A DNA stretch of 64,000 bases from Actinoplanes sp. M2I2 (GCF_023544445.1 NZ_JALPVJ010000017.1:1-64000), one strand, 5' to 3'. Shown: positions 8,154 through 16,974, counted from the stretch's first letter. Numbers and translations are program-made. Notes: generated from the sequence alone by a model not told the origin.

Positions 8154-9428
8154 TCAGGGATGACCCGGGGCTGGTTCGGGCGGGGCGGCGGCGCGGGCGA
8201 GCAGCAGGGTGCGTTCGCGCTCGTTGCGGGTCAGGGCGGCCGCTCGTACGAATTCCGCCCGCGCCTCGGCGTGCCGGCCCAGCTGGGCCAGCAGGTCGCC
8301 GCGCACGCTGGGCAGCAGGTGGTAGTCGCGCAGCACCGGGAAGGCGGTCAGCTGGTCCAGCAGCGCCAGGCCGGCCTCCGGTCCGTACGCCATGGACAGC
8401 GCCACCGCGCGGTTCAGCTCGACCACCGGGGACGGCGCCACCCGGGCCAGGTGCTCGTAGAGCCGGGCGATCCGCACCCAGTCGGTGTCGGCGAAGCGCC
8501 GGGCCCGGGCGTGGCCGGCCGCGATGGCCGCCTGCAACACGTACGGGCCGGGGTCGCCCTCGATCAGGTCTTCGGCCCGCCGGAGCGCGGCCAGGCCCCG
8601 GCGGATCAGCAGCTGGTCCCAGCGGGCCCGGTTCTGCTCGGCCAGCAAAATCGGCTCGCCGCCCGGGCCGGTGCGGGCGGCCGTCCGGGAGGCCTGGATC
8701 TCCATCAGCGCGACCAGGCCGTGCACCTCGGGCTCGCGCGGGGCCAACCGGGCCAGGACCCGGCCCAGCCGCAGGGCGTCCGCACACAGCTCCGGCCGCA
8801 TCCAGTCGTCGCCGGCGGTGGCCGCGTAGCCCTCGTTGAAGATCAGATAGACGACCTCGAGCACCGAGGAGAGCCGGGCCGTCAGCTCCGCGCCCCGCGG
8901 CACCTCGAACGGCACCCGGGCCTGGGCCAGGGTCCTCTTGGCCCGCACGATGCGCTGGGCCACGGTCGGCTCGGGCACCAGGAAGGCCCGGGCGATCTCG
9001 TCGGTGGTCAGGCCGCCGAGCAGGCGCAGGGTCAGCGCGGTGCGGGCCGGCGTGGGCAGCACCGGGTGGCAGGCCACGAACACCAGCCTCAGCAGGTCGT
9101 CGCCGATGCCGTCGTCCTCGGCGACCAGCGCGCCGATGTCCGGGGACGACTCCTCGAGCTCCCGGCCGGCCTCCTCGACCTTGCGCCGGAAGGTCTGCTC
9201 GCGCCGGATCCGGTCGATGGCCCGGCGCCTGGCCGTGGTCGTCAGCCACGCGCCCGGATTGTCCGGCACGCCCTCGGCCGGCCACTGCTCCAGCGCCGCG
9301 ACCAGCGCGTCCTGGGCCAGTTCCTCGGCCACGCCGACGTCGCGGACGAGCCGGGCCAGGCCGGCGATGAGCCGCGGGGCCTCGATCCGCCAGACCGCCT
9401 CGATCGCGCGGTGGGTGTCAGTGGGCAC
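8154..9428 (-). CDS. ECF42-type RNA polymerase sigma factor with C-terminal extension
   Basis: A 424-residue sigma factor. Region 2 (EELAQDALVAALEQWP) and region 4 (GGLTTDEIARAFLVPEPTVAQRIVRAKRTL) lie in the first 190 residues. A long helical C-terminal domain of TPR-like repeats follows (LNRAVALSMAYGPEAGLALL). This arrangement, beside a DGPF protein, defines group ECF42, in which the C-terminal part and not an anti-sigma factor controls activity. The start is GTG 9428. It lies 70 bp behind the DGPF gene, very probably in one operon that the sigma factor transcribes itself. Confidence 0.94.
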   Translation of the reverse strand: MPTDTHRAIEAVWRIEAPRLIAGLARLVRDVGVAEELAQDALVAALEQWPAEGVPDNPGAWLTTTARRRAIDRIRREQTFRRKVEEAGRELEESSPDIGALVAEDDGIGDDLLRLVFVACHPVLPTPARTALTLRLLGGLTTDEIARAFLVPEPTVAQRIVRAKRTLAQARVPFEVPRGAELTARLSSVLEVVYLIFNEGYAATAGDDWMRPELCADALRLGRVLARLAPREPEVHGLVALMEIQASRTAARTGPGGEPILLAEQNRARWDQLLIRRGLAALRRAEDLIEGDPGPYVLQAAIAAGHARARRFADTDWVRIARLYEHLARVAPSPVVELNRAVALSMAYGPEAGLALLDQLTAFPVLRDYHLLPSVRGDLLAQLGRHAEARAEFVRAAALTRNERERTLLLARAAAPPEPAPGHP

Positions 9429-9498
9429 GCCCTCGTCTACCCCACCGCGCGGTCGGCGGCAAGTGTGCTCACGCCGCGCGTACCGGAAGCCTCGCCGA

Positions 9499-9927
9499 TC
9501 AGTTGCCGGCCACGGTCGCCTCGCGCCTCTGCACGGCGTCGCGCTGCTCGGCGGTGAACTCCTCGCCGAAGTCCTCGGCCTGGAAGACCCGCCGGATCTC
9601 GAGGTTGGCCGGCGCGCCGCCGGCCTGCCGGATCGGGTAACGCCGGAACCACTCGACGCACTCCTCGAGCGACTTCGTCTCGACCAGGTAGTAGCCGGCG
9701 ATGAGCTCCTTGGTCTCGGTGAACGGCCCGTCGACCACGGTCGTCTTGCCGCCGTCGAAGTAGATCCGGGCGCCCTCGGCGCTGGGCTGCAGGCCGTCCG
9801 CGGCCAGCAGCACGCCGGCGTCGACCAGTTCCTGGATGAACGCGCCGATCGTCTCGAAGTCCTCGGTGGTGGGCGGCTCGCCGGCCTCGCTCGCCGCCGT
9901 GGCCTTGGTGATCACCATGAACCGCAT
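9499..9927 (-). CDS. YCII-related DGPF domain protein
   Basis: A 142-residue protein of the YCII/DGPF family. The namesake DGPF stands at about residue 67 (TTVVDGPFTETKELIAGYYLVE). The family has a dimeric ferredoxin-like fold and regularly accompanies ECF42 sigma factors as the main target gene, but its biochemical function is not established. The start ATG 9927 follows GGAGA. The ECF42 promoter signature upstream supports autoregulation of this pair. Confidence 0.93.
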   Translation of the reverse strand: MRFMVITKATAASEAGEPPTTEDFETIGAFIQELVDAGVLLAADGLQPSAEGARIYFDGGKTTVVDGPFTETKELIAGYYLVETKSLEECVEWFRRYPIRQAGGAPANLEIRRVFQAEDFGEEFTAEQRDAVQRREATVAGN

Positions 9928-9965
9928 CGTTGTCTCCTCATGTCAGGATGCCATCTCACCTACGC

Positions 9966-9992
9966 GTCGAACGGCGGCCGGCCCACTCGACA
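9966..9992 (-). promoter_or_regulatory. ECF42-type promoter (TGTCGA, 17 bp, CGAC)
   Basis: On the minus strand TGTCGA (9992-9987), a 17-bp spacer and CGAC (9969-9966) precede the DGPF gene by 38 bp. ECF42 sigma factors of Streptomyces are known to use TGTCGA at -35 and CGA(T)C-type -10 boxes, so this is a good match for an autoregulated promoter. Confidence 0.75.
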
Positions 9993-10045
9993 CCCGGCCG
10001 GAAGTTTTTCGCCGGCCGGCCGATCGGACGGGAGAGTACGCGCGG

Positions 10046-11275
10046 ATGCCCAGTGACCGCAGGCGCTGGCTGATGCTGGTCGTCGGCCTGCTGGCGATGA
10101 CCGCGGGCAGCACGTTCCAGTACGGGTTGGCCTACCTCATCCCGGCGTTCCGGGCCGAGGGGCTGACTCTGGAACAGGCCGGCCTGCTGGTCGCCTGCCC
10201 GACCGTCGGGGTGATGCTCACGCTCATCGCCTGGGGCGCGGCGGCCGACCGCTGGGGTGAGCGTGTCGTGCTGTCCACCGGTCTCGGGCTGGCCGGCGTC
10301 GTGCTCCTCGCCGCCCGGTGGGTGGCCGGCGGCGGCCCGGTGGGGCTGGCCGTGTGCCTCGCGCTGGCCGGCGCCGGCGGCGGGTCGGTGCTGGCCAGTG
10401 GCCGGCTGATCCTGGGCTGGTTCGCCCGGCACGAACGCGCGCTGGCGATGGGCATCCGGCAGAGCGCGCAACCCTTCGGCCTCGCGCTCGCCGCGGCGAC
10501 GCTGCCGGCCCTGGCCGCGGGCGGCACCGGTGTGCCGCTGCTGTTCCTGGCGGTCCTGTTCCTGGTCGCGGCGGCGGCGGCCGTCCTTCTCGTACGCGAC
10601 CCCGCGCCTCAGCCGTCCGCGCCGGGCGCGCCGGTGCCGGACCCGGAGCGCTCCCGGGCGTCGCCCTACCGCACAGCCGGCCTGTGGCGGATCCACGCCG
10701 CCAGCGCGCTCCTCGTGATCCCGCAGTTCACCGTGACCACGTTCGCGCTCGTGTTCCTGACCGACACCCGGGGCTGGACCGCCACGGCCGCCGGGCATCT
10801 GCTGGCCGGCGCGCAGCTGTTCGGCGCCCTCAGCCGCCTCGGCGCGGGGTACTGGTCGGACCGCACGGGCAGCCGGCTGCGGCCCATGCGGATCATCGCG
10901 GTCGTCACCGGCTCCGGGATGCTGGCGCTGGCCACCGCCGCCGCGCTCGGCTCGAGCCTGGCCGTGCCGCTGCTGCTCGTGCTCGGCGTGGTCGCGGTGA
11001 GCAGCAACGGCCTGTCCTTCACAGCCGTCGCCGAATACGCGGGCTCCGCGTGGGCCGGCCGCGCCCTCGGCATCCAGACCACCGGTCAGAACGTGCTGAC
11101 CGCGGCCACCCCGCCCGTGCTGGCCGTGACCATCGCCGCCGCCGGCTTCGCCCCGAGTTTCGCCGTGGTGGCCGCCTTCCCCCTGCTGGCCGCCCTGCTC
11201 GTACCGGTGCGGGCCGAACCCGCCGCCATCGCCGCCCAGGGCGAGCCGGCCCCGGCGCCGGGCCGACCCTCCTGA
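10046..11275 (+). CDS. MFS transporter
   Basis: A 409-residue integral membrane protein with about 12 transmembrane helices, two halves joined by a hydrophilic loop rich in proline near residues 190-210. The loop after helix 2 reads AAADRWGERV, the MFS motif A. It resembles the monocarboxylate/oxalate antiporter or CynX/NimT branch of exporters. The start ATG 10046 has GGGAGA upstream. Substrate cannot be told. It stands alone, divergent from the sigma/DGPF operon. Confidence 0.9.
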   Translation: MPSDRRRWLMLVVGLLAMTAGSTFQYGLAYLIPAFRAEGLTLEQAGLLVACPTVGVMLTLIAWGAAADRWGERVVLSTGLGLAGVVLLAARWVAGGGPVGLAVCLALAGAGGGSVLASGRLILGWFARHERALAMGIRQSAQPFGLALAAATLPALAAGGTGVPLLFLAVLFLVAAAAAVLLVRDPAPQPSAPGAPVPDPERSRASPYRTAGLWRIHAASALLVIPQFTVTTFALVFLTDTRGWTATAAGHLLAGAQLFGALSRLGAGYWSDRTGSRLRPMRIIAVVTGSGMLALATAAALGSSLAVPLLLVLGVVAVSSNGLSFTAVAEYAGSAWAGRALGIQTTGQNVLTAATPPVLAVTIAAAGFAPSFAVVAAFPLLAALLVPVRAEPAAIAAQGEPAPAPGRPS

Positions 11276-11364
11276 GTGCTCTTCGAGTCCGCCGGGCCCC
11301 CTGCGGCGTTGTGTTCTTGGCGGCCCGTCCGGGTTGCCGTTCACCTTCCCGAAGGAGCACCGCT

Positions 11365-11856
11365 GTGCGAGCTCTCATCGCCCGTACGCTCGGAGGTGTC
11401 GTCGTGGCCGGCCTCGGCCTGGGCATCGCCGCGGCACCGGCCGCGGCCGCCCCGACCTCGACGTTCCGCCTGACGGCCGGCGGCGTGGCCGCGCACGGCA
11501 CCTACCGGCACATGATGGGCAACCCGGAGCGGCCCGTGCCCCCGTTCCGCATCACCGGCACCCTGGCCGGGCGCAGCCTGTTCGGCTGCGCGGTCATTCA
11601 GGTCGGCCGCAGCGGCCCGGCCGACGGCCTCGAGTGGCGGACGTTCGGCCGGCACTGTGGCCCCGGCCGGACCCAGGTCCGGGTCGAGGCGTCGTACCTG
11701 TTCCGTGGCGTCAAACCGCCGGTGCGGCTCTGCGCCGGCCGGACGCCGGCCCAGGCCGAACGGGGCCGTGACTGCGACGAATACCGGCCGGCCGCCGACG
11801 TTCCGGCCGGCCCGGTTCACGGCCGGAGCGGCGGCTCGGTGGGCGTACGGCCGTAA
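11365..11856 (+). CDS. small secreted protein of unknown function
   Basis: A 163-residue protein starting at GTG 11365 behind GAAGGAGC. The N-terminus is a clear Sec signal (VRALIARTLGGVVVAGLGLG) with likely cleavage after AAAPAAAA near residue 29. The mature part has four cysteines (in FGCAV, RHCGPG, RLCAG, RDCDE), which could form two disulfides, as in SSI-like or other small extracellular proteins. I do not recognise the family. Its 3' end overlaps the convergent AraC gene by 40 bp. Confidence 0.75.
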   Translation: MRALIARTLGGVVVAGLGLGIAAAPAAAAPTSTFRLTAGGVAAHGTYRHMMGNPERPVPPFRITGTLAGRSLFGCAVIQVGRSGPADGLEWRTFGRHCGPGRTQVRVEASYLFRGVKPPVRLCAGRTPAQAERGRDCDEYRPAADVPAGPVHGRSGGSVGVRP

Positions 11857-12758
11857 CGTCGTTTGAAGTGGCGGATGAAGTGGCTGCTGTCCGCGAACTG
11901 CCACCGGGCAGCAGCCTCCGCGACGGTCAGCCGGCCCGCCGAGGCGACGAGGGCCCGGTGCGCCTGCTCCAACCGCTGATCGCGGATGTAGGCCATCACC
12001 GTTTCCCCGGTCGCGGCGAACGCCCGGTGCAGGGTCCGTACGGAGACGTTCAGATCGCGGGCCAGCGTCGACGGGGACAGCTCGGCGTCGTGGAGCTGAC
12101 GCACGGCGAGTTCCTTCGCGGAGCGGACGAGGGCGGGGACCAGGCGGGGATCCGTGCCGTCGAAGCCGCGTAGCGTCACCGCGTGAGCCAGCTCGATCAG
12201 CGTGTCCCGCGCCGCCTTGACGCCGGCCGGACCCAGGTCGGACAGCGTCTGGCCGACCATCGCCGCGTGCGCGAGCAGCAGGCGTACCTCGGCCGTGCCG
12301 GCGTCCCCGCTCACCGCCCGGCCCTTGAGCGAAGCCGCCAGCTCGGCGGCGGGCAGCATGAACACCTGCGCCGTCGTGTGCGGCGGGAGGGCGAAGTGGG
12401 TCATCCGCCCGGCGTGCTGCATGAGGAACCGCCCGGCCGGGATCCGGCGCTCGCTTTCCCCCCGTGAGCTGCCGAGGGCCCATTCGCCCTGCCGTACCAC
12501 CCACAACCGGACGTATTCGTCGCCGTCGGCCGCCGGGCCGCTCGTCCGAGCGGCCGAGACGCCGTCGATGCCGGTGATCGCCACGTCCTGCACCCGGGTC
12601 GCCTCGAAGCGGAAGCGGAAGTCGGCGCTCGTCGCCGGGCTGAAGGCCGGCAACGCGAACTCGGCGCCGACATGGGTCTGCCACTGGTCGACGAAGGAAC
12701 GGCCTTCTCCGCCGCGGCGCAGATCGAGGGTGAAAGCTCCGGTCCCGGGGTTGCTCAT
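11817..12758 (-). CDS. AraC family transcriptional regulator
   Basis: A 313-residue regulator. The N-terminal half is a cupin-like sensing domain of the AraC_binding_2 (FeaR/NphR) kind; the C-terminal 100 residues hold the double helix-turn-helix (STLARDLNVSVRTLHRAFAATG, then AARWQFADSSHFIRHFKRRYGRTP). ATG 12758 gives a normal N-terminus; the frame is open 37 codons further but that part covers the promoter. Divergent from the aldo-keto reductase, which it probably activates. Confidence 0.92.
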   Translation of the reverse strand: MSNPGTGAFTLDLRRGGEGRSFVDQWQTHVGAEFALPAFSPATSADFRFRFEATRVQDVAITGIDGVSAARTSGPAADGDEYVRLWVVRQGEWALGSSRGESERRIPAGRFLMQHAGRMTHFALPPHTTAQVFMLPAAELAASLKGRAVSGDAGTAEVRLLLAHAAMVGQTLSDLGPAGVKAARDTLIELAHAVTLRGFDGTDPRLVPALVRSAKELAVRQLHDAELSPSTLARDLNVSVRTLHRAFAATGETVMAYIRDQRLEQAHRALVASAGRLTVAEAAARWQFADSSHFIRHFKRRYGRTPTEPPLRP

Positions 12759-12770
12759 CCCGGTCAAAGT

Positions 12771-12856
12771 TAACAGGAACGCCCCGCACGCCTGGTCAGG
12801 CAGCCTATGGCCCCTGTCACGGCCGGGCCGGATCCCTGAACCTGGCACTCCTGTTA
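12771..12856. promoter_or_regulatory. inverted TAACAGGA/TCCTGTTA elements in AraC-AKR intergenic region
   Basis: TAACAGGA (12771-12778) and its reverse complement TCCTGTTA (12849-12856) lie 70 bp apart between the divergent AraC and reductase genes. Separated half-sites of this kind suit an AraC activator that loops or binds each promoter. The role is inferred from position. Confidence 0.45.
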
Positions 12857-12935
12857 CATCAGGCGTCACTGTGGTTCAATCCGCGGCCGTTCCGGTCTTC
12901 CTACGGTTGAGCAATCACCGATCAGGGAGAAGATC

Positions 12936-13817
12936 ATGGCGGCAAGCACACCCGGCATCACCAGGGCCGGCACGGTCGATCTCGGCGGCAAAATCGTGAA
13001 TCGGCTCGGTTTCGGGGCGATGCGACTGGCCGATGCCGACTTCTGGGGTCCCCCGGCGGACCGCGACAGCGCCATCCGGGTCGCCCGGCGCGCGGTCGAG
13101 CTCGGCGTGAACTTCATCGACACCGCGGACTCGTACAGCCTGGGCGGAAACGAGGAGCTCCTGCGGGAGGCCCTGCACCCGTACCCGGAGCATCTGCTGA
13201 TCGCGACCAAGGCCGGGCAGACGCAGCCGCGCCGGCGCGAATGGGTGGCGGTCGGCCGGCCCGAATACCTGCGCCAGCAGTGCGAGTTGAGCCTGCGGCG
13301 GCTGCGCGTGGACCGCATCGACCTGTATCAGCTGCACCGGGTGGATCCCCAGGTGCCGTTCGAGGACCAGATCGGCGAGCTCAGGAACCTGCGGGACGAA
13401 GGCAAGATCCGGGCGGTGGGGTTGTCCGAGGTGGATGTCCCGCAGATCGAAGCCGCCCGCCAGTTGGTCGACGTCGTCAGTGTGCAGAACATGTACAACC
13501 TCGCGGCTCGTGACTGGGAGGCGGTGGTGGACTACTGCACGCGCGAACGCATCGCCTTCATCCCCTGGTTCCCCATGATGAGCGGAACGCTGTCCGCGCC
13601 GCAGGGCGCGGTCACCCAGGTGGCCGCGGAGACGGGCGCCACGGCCGCCCAGGTGGCGCTGGCGTGGCTGCTGGCCCGGGCCGACGTGATGCTGCCGATT
13701 CCCGGGACGTCGTCGATCGACCATCTCGAGGAGAACGTCGCGGCCGCCGGCGTCGTCCTGACCCCCGAGCAGATCGCCCTGCTCTCCGCGTCCCCGGTGA
13801 CCACCCCGGCGCCCTGA
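12936..13817 (+). CDS. aldo/keto reductase
   Basis: A 293-residue NADPH-dependent oxidoreductase with the (beta/alpha)8 fold. The full catalytic tetrad is visible: Asp62 and Tyr67 (FIDTADSY), Lys92 (IATKAG) and His134 (YQLHRVD). Cofactor-binding PIPGTSSIDHLEEN stands near the end. It should reduce aldehydes or ketones in the cytoplasm. The start ATG 12936 follows GGGAGA. It is divergent from the AraC regulator. Confidence 0.94.
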   Translation: MAASTPGITRAGTVDLGGKIVNRLGFGAMRLADADFWGPPADRDSAIRVARRAVELGVNFIDTADSYSLGGNEELLREALHPYPEHLLIATKAGQTQPRRREWVAVGRPEYLRQQCELSLRRLRVDRIDLYQLHRVDPQVPFEDQIGELRNLRDEGKIRAVGLSEVDVPQIEAARQLVDVVSVQNMYNLAARDWEAVVDYCTRERIAFIPWFPMMSGTLSAPQGAVTQVAAETGATAAQVALAWLLARADVMLPIPGTSSIDHLEENVAAAGVVLTPEQIALLSASPVTTPAP

Positions 13818-13877
13818 TCCTTCCGACGTCGCTTCCTCGCCGTCCCAGCCGACAGCATCGCCATCGCGATTCAGCCT

Positions 13878-13990
13878 GAGATCGGAAAGACCTCCGGCTG
13901 GCACCTGGTCGGAACGTGCCGGGCGGGCACCGACAGGCCCCGACGATCATGATCGCCGAGAAGGCGGCCGAGCACATCCTGAGGCCCTGA
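13878..13990 (+). pseudogene. GMC oxidoreductase C-terminal remnant
   Basis: Two frames carry the last motifs of a glucose-methanol-choline oxidoreductase. From 13878 the text reads TSGWHLVGTCRAGTD, matching the histidine-containing active-site strand of the family. From 13937, shifted by two bases, it reads APTIMIAEKAAEHILRP and a stop at 13988-13990, matching the conserved C-terminal helix. About 30-35 residues that normally lie between are gone. Nothing of the flavin domain remains. This remnant fills most of the gap between the aldo-keto reductase and the HEAT-like gene. Confidence 0.72.
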
Positions 13991-14008
13991 CTCACCGGAC
14001 GATCACCG

Positions 14009-14755
14009 ATGTACGGTGACCTGCCGAATGCCACGGACGGACGGGATCGACTGGTGGATCTGCTCAGCGAGGACGAAAGCATCTTCCAGGCGGCACTGGC
14101 CGAGGCGGTCCGATCCGGGGCTTCCGGGGAGCGGCAGCTGCTCGATGCTCTGGGCTCGGTCCAGGACGAGGACCAGGCGGCGGGCATCGTCTCGGCGCTC
14201 GGCGAGGCCGAGGGCCCCGGCGGCGTCGCGGCCCTCCGGGAGATCATCGCCGAGACGGATGACCCCCTCGAGATACGGACGACGGCGGTCGTCGCCTTGA
14301 CGAAGCGCCAGGGCGTCGAGGCGTCGGACGTGTTGCGGGCCGGGCTCACCGACGAGGATCCTGACCTGCCGGGATACGCCCTGATGGGACTGGCCGGCAC
14401 GGGCGATGACCGGGCCTGGTCCGATGTCTTGGAGTGGCTCCGGCTGTTCCTCGACAGCCAGGAACCCGACCCGGAACACGACTTCGAGGACCGTGTCCTG
14501 GTCGCCCAGTCGGACGTCGTCGCTGCGGTCGCGTACCTGGCCCGCCACTCCGTCTCGGATGGGGAGAGGCAGCAGGTGGTGGTGGCCCTGCTGCGCTCGC
14601 GCTGGAATCGGCTGCGCGGGGCCGAGCAACGCTGGCTGACCGCACACTGGCCGGCCGGCGACCCCGCACAACCGGAGTCGTTCACCCGCCTGGACGCGAC
14701 CTGGTTCGCCGACTGGATCAGCATGCCGCTGTTCGCCGCCCTCTACCTCGACTGA
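14009..14755 (+). CDS. HEAT-repeat-like protein of unknown function
   Basis: A 248-residue soluble, acidic protein built of paired helices (for example GGVAALREIIAETDD and RTTAVVALTKRQGVEASDVL), the pattern of HEAT or PBS-lyase-type repeats. The C-terminal third is rich in Trp and may be a separate cap. Such proteins usually act as protein-binding scaffolds or immunity-like factors. I do not recognise a specific family and the neighbours give no hint. The ATG at 14009 has no strong ribosome site. Confidence 0.75.
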   Translation: MYGDLPNATDGRDRLVDLLSEDESIFQAALAEAVRSGASGERQLLDALGSVQDEDQAAGIVSALGEAEGPGGVAALREIIAETDDPLEIRTTAVVALTKRQGVEASDVLRAGLTDEDPDLPGYALMGLAGTGDDRAWSDVLEWLRLFLDSQEPDPEHDFEDRVLVAQSDVVAAVAYLARHSVSDGERQQVVVALLRSRWNRLRGAEQRWLTAHWPAGDPAQPESFTRLDATWFADWISMPLFAALYLD

Positions 14756-14768
14756 CACGTTCCGGGCG

Positions 14769-15554
14769 TCAAAGGCCCTGCCTGATTCGCTTCAGCCAGT
14801 CGGCGACCAGGGCCGAGCACAGGTCGGGTTGCTCGACGAGGAGATCGTGGCCGGCCGCGTCGAGGACGGCGAACGACGCGCGGGGGTAGTGGTCGAGCCG
14901 GTTCCAGGCGTCGGAGTAGCCGACCACGTCGTCCTGCCGGGCGGTGAGGTGCAGAGTCGGCTGGGTGAAGGGTTCGGGGTACGCGTCCTCGGGTTCACGG
15001 TCGAGTGAGTAGCTCCCGGCGATGCGATCCAGGGCGGGCTGATCGGCCCCGTCGAGGCCCGGCGCGACGTACTGCAGGAACTCCCGGGCGTTGGCGGCCG
15101 ACTCCACGACGGCGCCTTCGCGGTACTGGTCGAGCGCCGAGCCCAGGAGCGGGACGACCTCGGGTTCCTGTCGCAGGACCGTTCGGGGCGGTACGGCCCG
15201 TTCGGCGTGCGCGGCGATGAAGACGCCGGCCAGGGTGGCCAGGCCGAGCACCTGCGGGCGCAGCTCGTGGGCGACGTGGCGGGCGATCATCCCGCCGAAC
15301 GAGCCCCCCAGCACGGCGAACGGCTCGTCGCCGACGCGCGTCCGGATCTCGTCGGTCACCGCGTCCGCAACCTGTTGCGAGCTGCTCACCGCTCCCGCTG
15401 GTGATCTGGTCGCGCCGGGCAGGTCGAGATAGAGGCGCCGCCAGCCACCCGAACGCTCGAACGTGGGCTCCAGCGGGAGAAGGCTCCGATGGTCCAGACC
15501 GAATCCGTGGAGGAGCACCACGGGGGTACCGGAACCTGTTTCAAGGGCGAACAC
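14769..15554 (-). CDS. alpha/beta hydrolase
   Basis: A 261-residue alpha/beta hydrolase. LLHGFGLDH near residue 15 is the oxyanion loop, the nucleophile serine sits in GGSFGGM at about residue 96, and the C-terminal histidine is in LDAAGHDLL. The closest general class is proline-iminopeptidase or 3-oxoadipate-enol-lactonase-like enzymes, but the substrate cannot be assigned. It is convergent with the HEAT-like gene, with only 13 bp between them. Confidence 0.9.
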   Translation of the reverse strand: MFALETGSGTPVVLLHGFGLDHRSLLPLEPTFERSGGWRRLYLDLPGATRSPAGAVSSSQQVADAVTDEIRTRVGDEPFAVLGGSFGGMIARHVAHELRPQVLGLATLAGVFIAAHAERAVPPRTVLRQEPEVVPLLGSALDQYREGAVVESAANAREFLQYVAPGLDGADQPALDRIAGSYSLDREPEDAYPEPFTQPTLHLTARQDDVVGYSDAWNRLDHYPRASFAVLDAAGHDLLVEQPDLCSALVADWLKRIRQGL

Positions 15555-15606
15555 CCGGCCACATTACGGGGACGCCGCTGTCCGCGGCACCCGCATGACG
15601 AACGCC

Positions 15607-16086
15607 TCAGTCGCCCGGGGCGGAGCCGATGACCAGGAACGTAGGTCGGTCGGCCGCCCCGCCCGTCGGCGACAGTCGCAGCATGGTGAGCATCACCGTG
15701 CGCGGCCACCAGCGGGTCGGCTCGCGCCAGGCACACTCGACGATCGCGCCCTCGGGGTTGTCGGCGCAGTCACCGAGCTGCTCCCAGTGATCGAGCTGGG
15801 TGGCGACGACCTGGCGGGCCCGCAGCCACGGGGAGCCCGGCGGCATCGCGTAGCTGCGCACGGTCGCCGGGCCGCGGTCGTTGCGGAGGATGCGCGCGAT
15901 GATGCCGGCGCGGTCGATGACCACCCGTTCGTTTCCGGGTTGCGCGGTCGCCCCCGCGGGCGGCGTGATCGCCCGGGGGTCACCGGCCGCATTCCACCGT
16001 ACGAGGGTGATCGCGGCCAGGGCGAGCAGGACGACCAGCAGGAGCACCGCACCAGCGGCGCCCAGGCGCCGTCCACCGATCCGCAC
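15607..16086 (-). CDS. membrane-anchored hypothetical protein
   Basis: A 159-residue protein with one N-terminal transmembrane helix (about residues 8-30, LGAAGAVLLLVVLLALAAIT) and an extracytoplasmic remainder. Two cysteines (GDCADN and VECAWRE) may pair. The family is not recognised. It starts at GTG 16086 and stands alone on this strand, 52 bp upstream of the hydrolase start, so cotranscription with it is possible. Confidence 0.7.
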   Translation of the reverse strand: MRIGGRRLGAAGAVLLLVVLLALAAITLVRWNAAGDPRAITPPAGATAQPGNERVVIDRAGIIARILRNDRGPATVRSYAMPPGSPWLRARQVVATQLDHWEQLGDCADNPEGAIVECAWREPTRWWPRTVMLTMLRLSPTGGAADRPTFLVIGSAPGD

Positions 16087-16222
16087 AGCCGGAGCTTAGG
16101 CGACGCCGTCACGCCTCACCCGACCGGCCGGACCGCGTGGGCCTCGGTCGGATCCGGGGATGTCCACTGGCCCAGCAGACGGTCGACGACCGCAGCCGGC
16201 ACCGGCCGGTACTGTCGGCCCC

Positions 16223-16636
16223 ATGTCAGCCCCCGGAGACGTGCGGCCGGAGATCCTGGACCGGCTGCGATCCATTTGCGGAGCTCTGCCGGAGACCTAT
16301 GAGGAGCCGGCCTGGATCGGCGTTCGCTGGCGGATCCGCAAGCGGACGGTCGCCCATGTCTACACGGCGGAGGCCGGCCGGGAACTGTCCTCTCCCCGGC
16401 ACCCGGCCGGGGACGAACCGCCGACCCTGATGACCTTTCGGGTACCCGCCGACGACCTGCTCGGGCTGACCGCCGGAGGCTTCCCGTTCTTCCGGGCGGG
16501 ATGGGGCCGCAATGTCGCCGGCGCCTTCCTGGGCAACGACACCGACTGGACCGAGATCGCCGAGCTGCTCACCGACAGCTATCGCGAGATGGCCCCGAAG
16601 TTCCTCGCCGCCCGAGTCTCCGTTCCGCCCGAATAG
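16223..16636 (+). CDS. MmcQ/YjbR family protein
   Basis: A 137-residue protein of the MmcQ/YjbR (CyaY-like fold) family: short helices followed by VRWRIRKRTVAHVYTAE and TLMTFRVPADDLLGLTAGG, ending with WTEIAELLTDSYREMAPKFLAA. Members are small DNA- or ligand-binding domains with no settled function. The start is ATG 16223. It is followed 44 bp later by the chorismate mutase gene in the same direction. Confidence 0.87.
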   Translation: MSAPGDVRPEILDRLRSICGALPETYEEPAWIGVRWRIRKRTVAHVYTAEAGRELSSPRHPAGDEPPTLMTFRVPADDLLGLTAGGFPFFRAGWGRNVAGAFLGNDTDWTEIAELLTDSYREMAPKFLAARVSVPPE

Positions 16637-16680
16637 CGCGGCACCCTCAGATGGAAAGCTCGCGACAGTCAGGGGAACCC

Positions 16681-16974
16681 ATGTCCGAACTTCGCTCTCT
16701 CGACGACGTCCGCTCCCACATCGACGAGCTCGACAGCCAGATCGTCGCCCTGCTGGCCCGTCGGCAGAAGCTCGTCGAGGCCGCGGCCGGCTTCAAGAGC
16801 GATGAGCACGCTGTGCGCGCACCCGACCGGGTCGAACGCGTCGTCACTGCCGTCCGCGCCAAGGCTGTCGCCGCCGGACTGGACGCTGCCGTGGCCGAGG
16901 CGATCTGGCGGTCGATGATCACCGCGTTCACCGAGCTCGAACTGTCCCGGCATCGCGGTCAGCGTCATGAGTAG
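16681..16974 (+). CDS. chorismate mutase, AroQ type
   Basis: A 97-residue all-helical chorismate mutase, which rearranges chorismate to prephenate. Catalytic residues at the canonical places are Arg11, Arg28 and Lys39 (SHIDELDSQIVALLARRQKLV with KSDEHAVRAPDR after it). The usual C-terminal Gln is replaced in the TELELS segment, as in the Glu variants or pyruvate-lyase-like members. The ATG 16681 follows CAGGGGAACCC. The stop overlaps the next start (16967) by 8 bp, so translation is probably coupled. Confidence 0.92.
   Translation: MSELRSLDDVRSHIDELDSQIVALLARRQKLVEAAAGFKSDEHAVRAPDRVERVVTAVRAKAVAAGLDAAVAEAIWRSMITAFTELELSRHRGQRHE

Noticed and set aside
9994..10019. CCGGCCGG inverted repeat with AAGTTTTTCG loop as terminator
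   Set aside because: It lies between divergent genes upstream of both starts, where no transcript should end; probably a chance GC palindrome.
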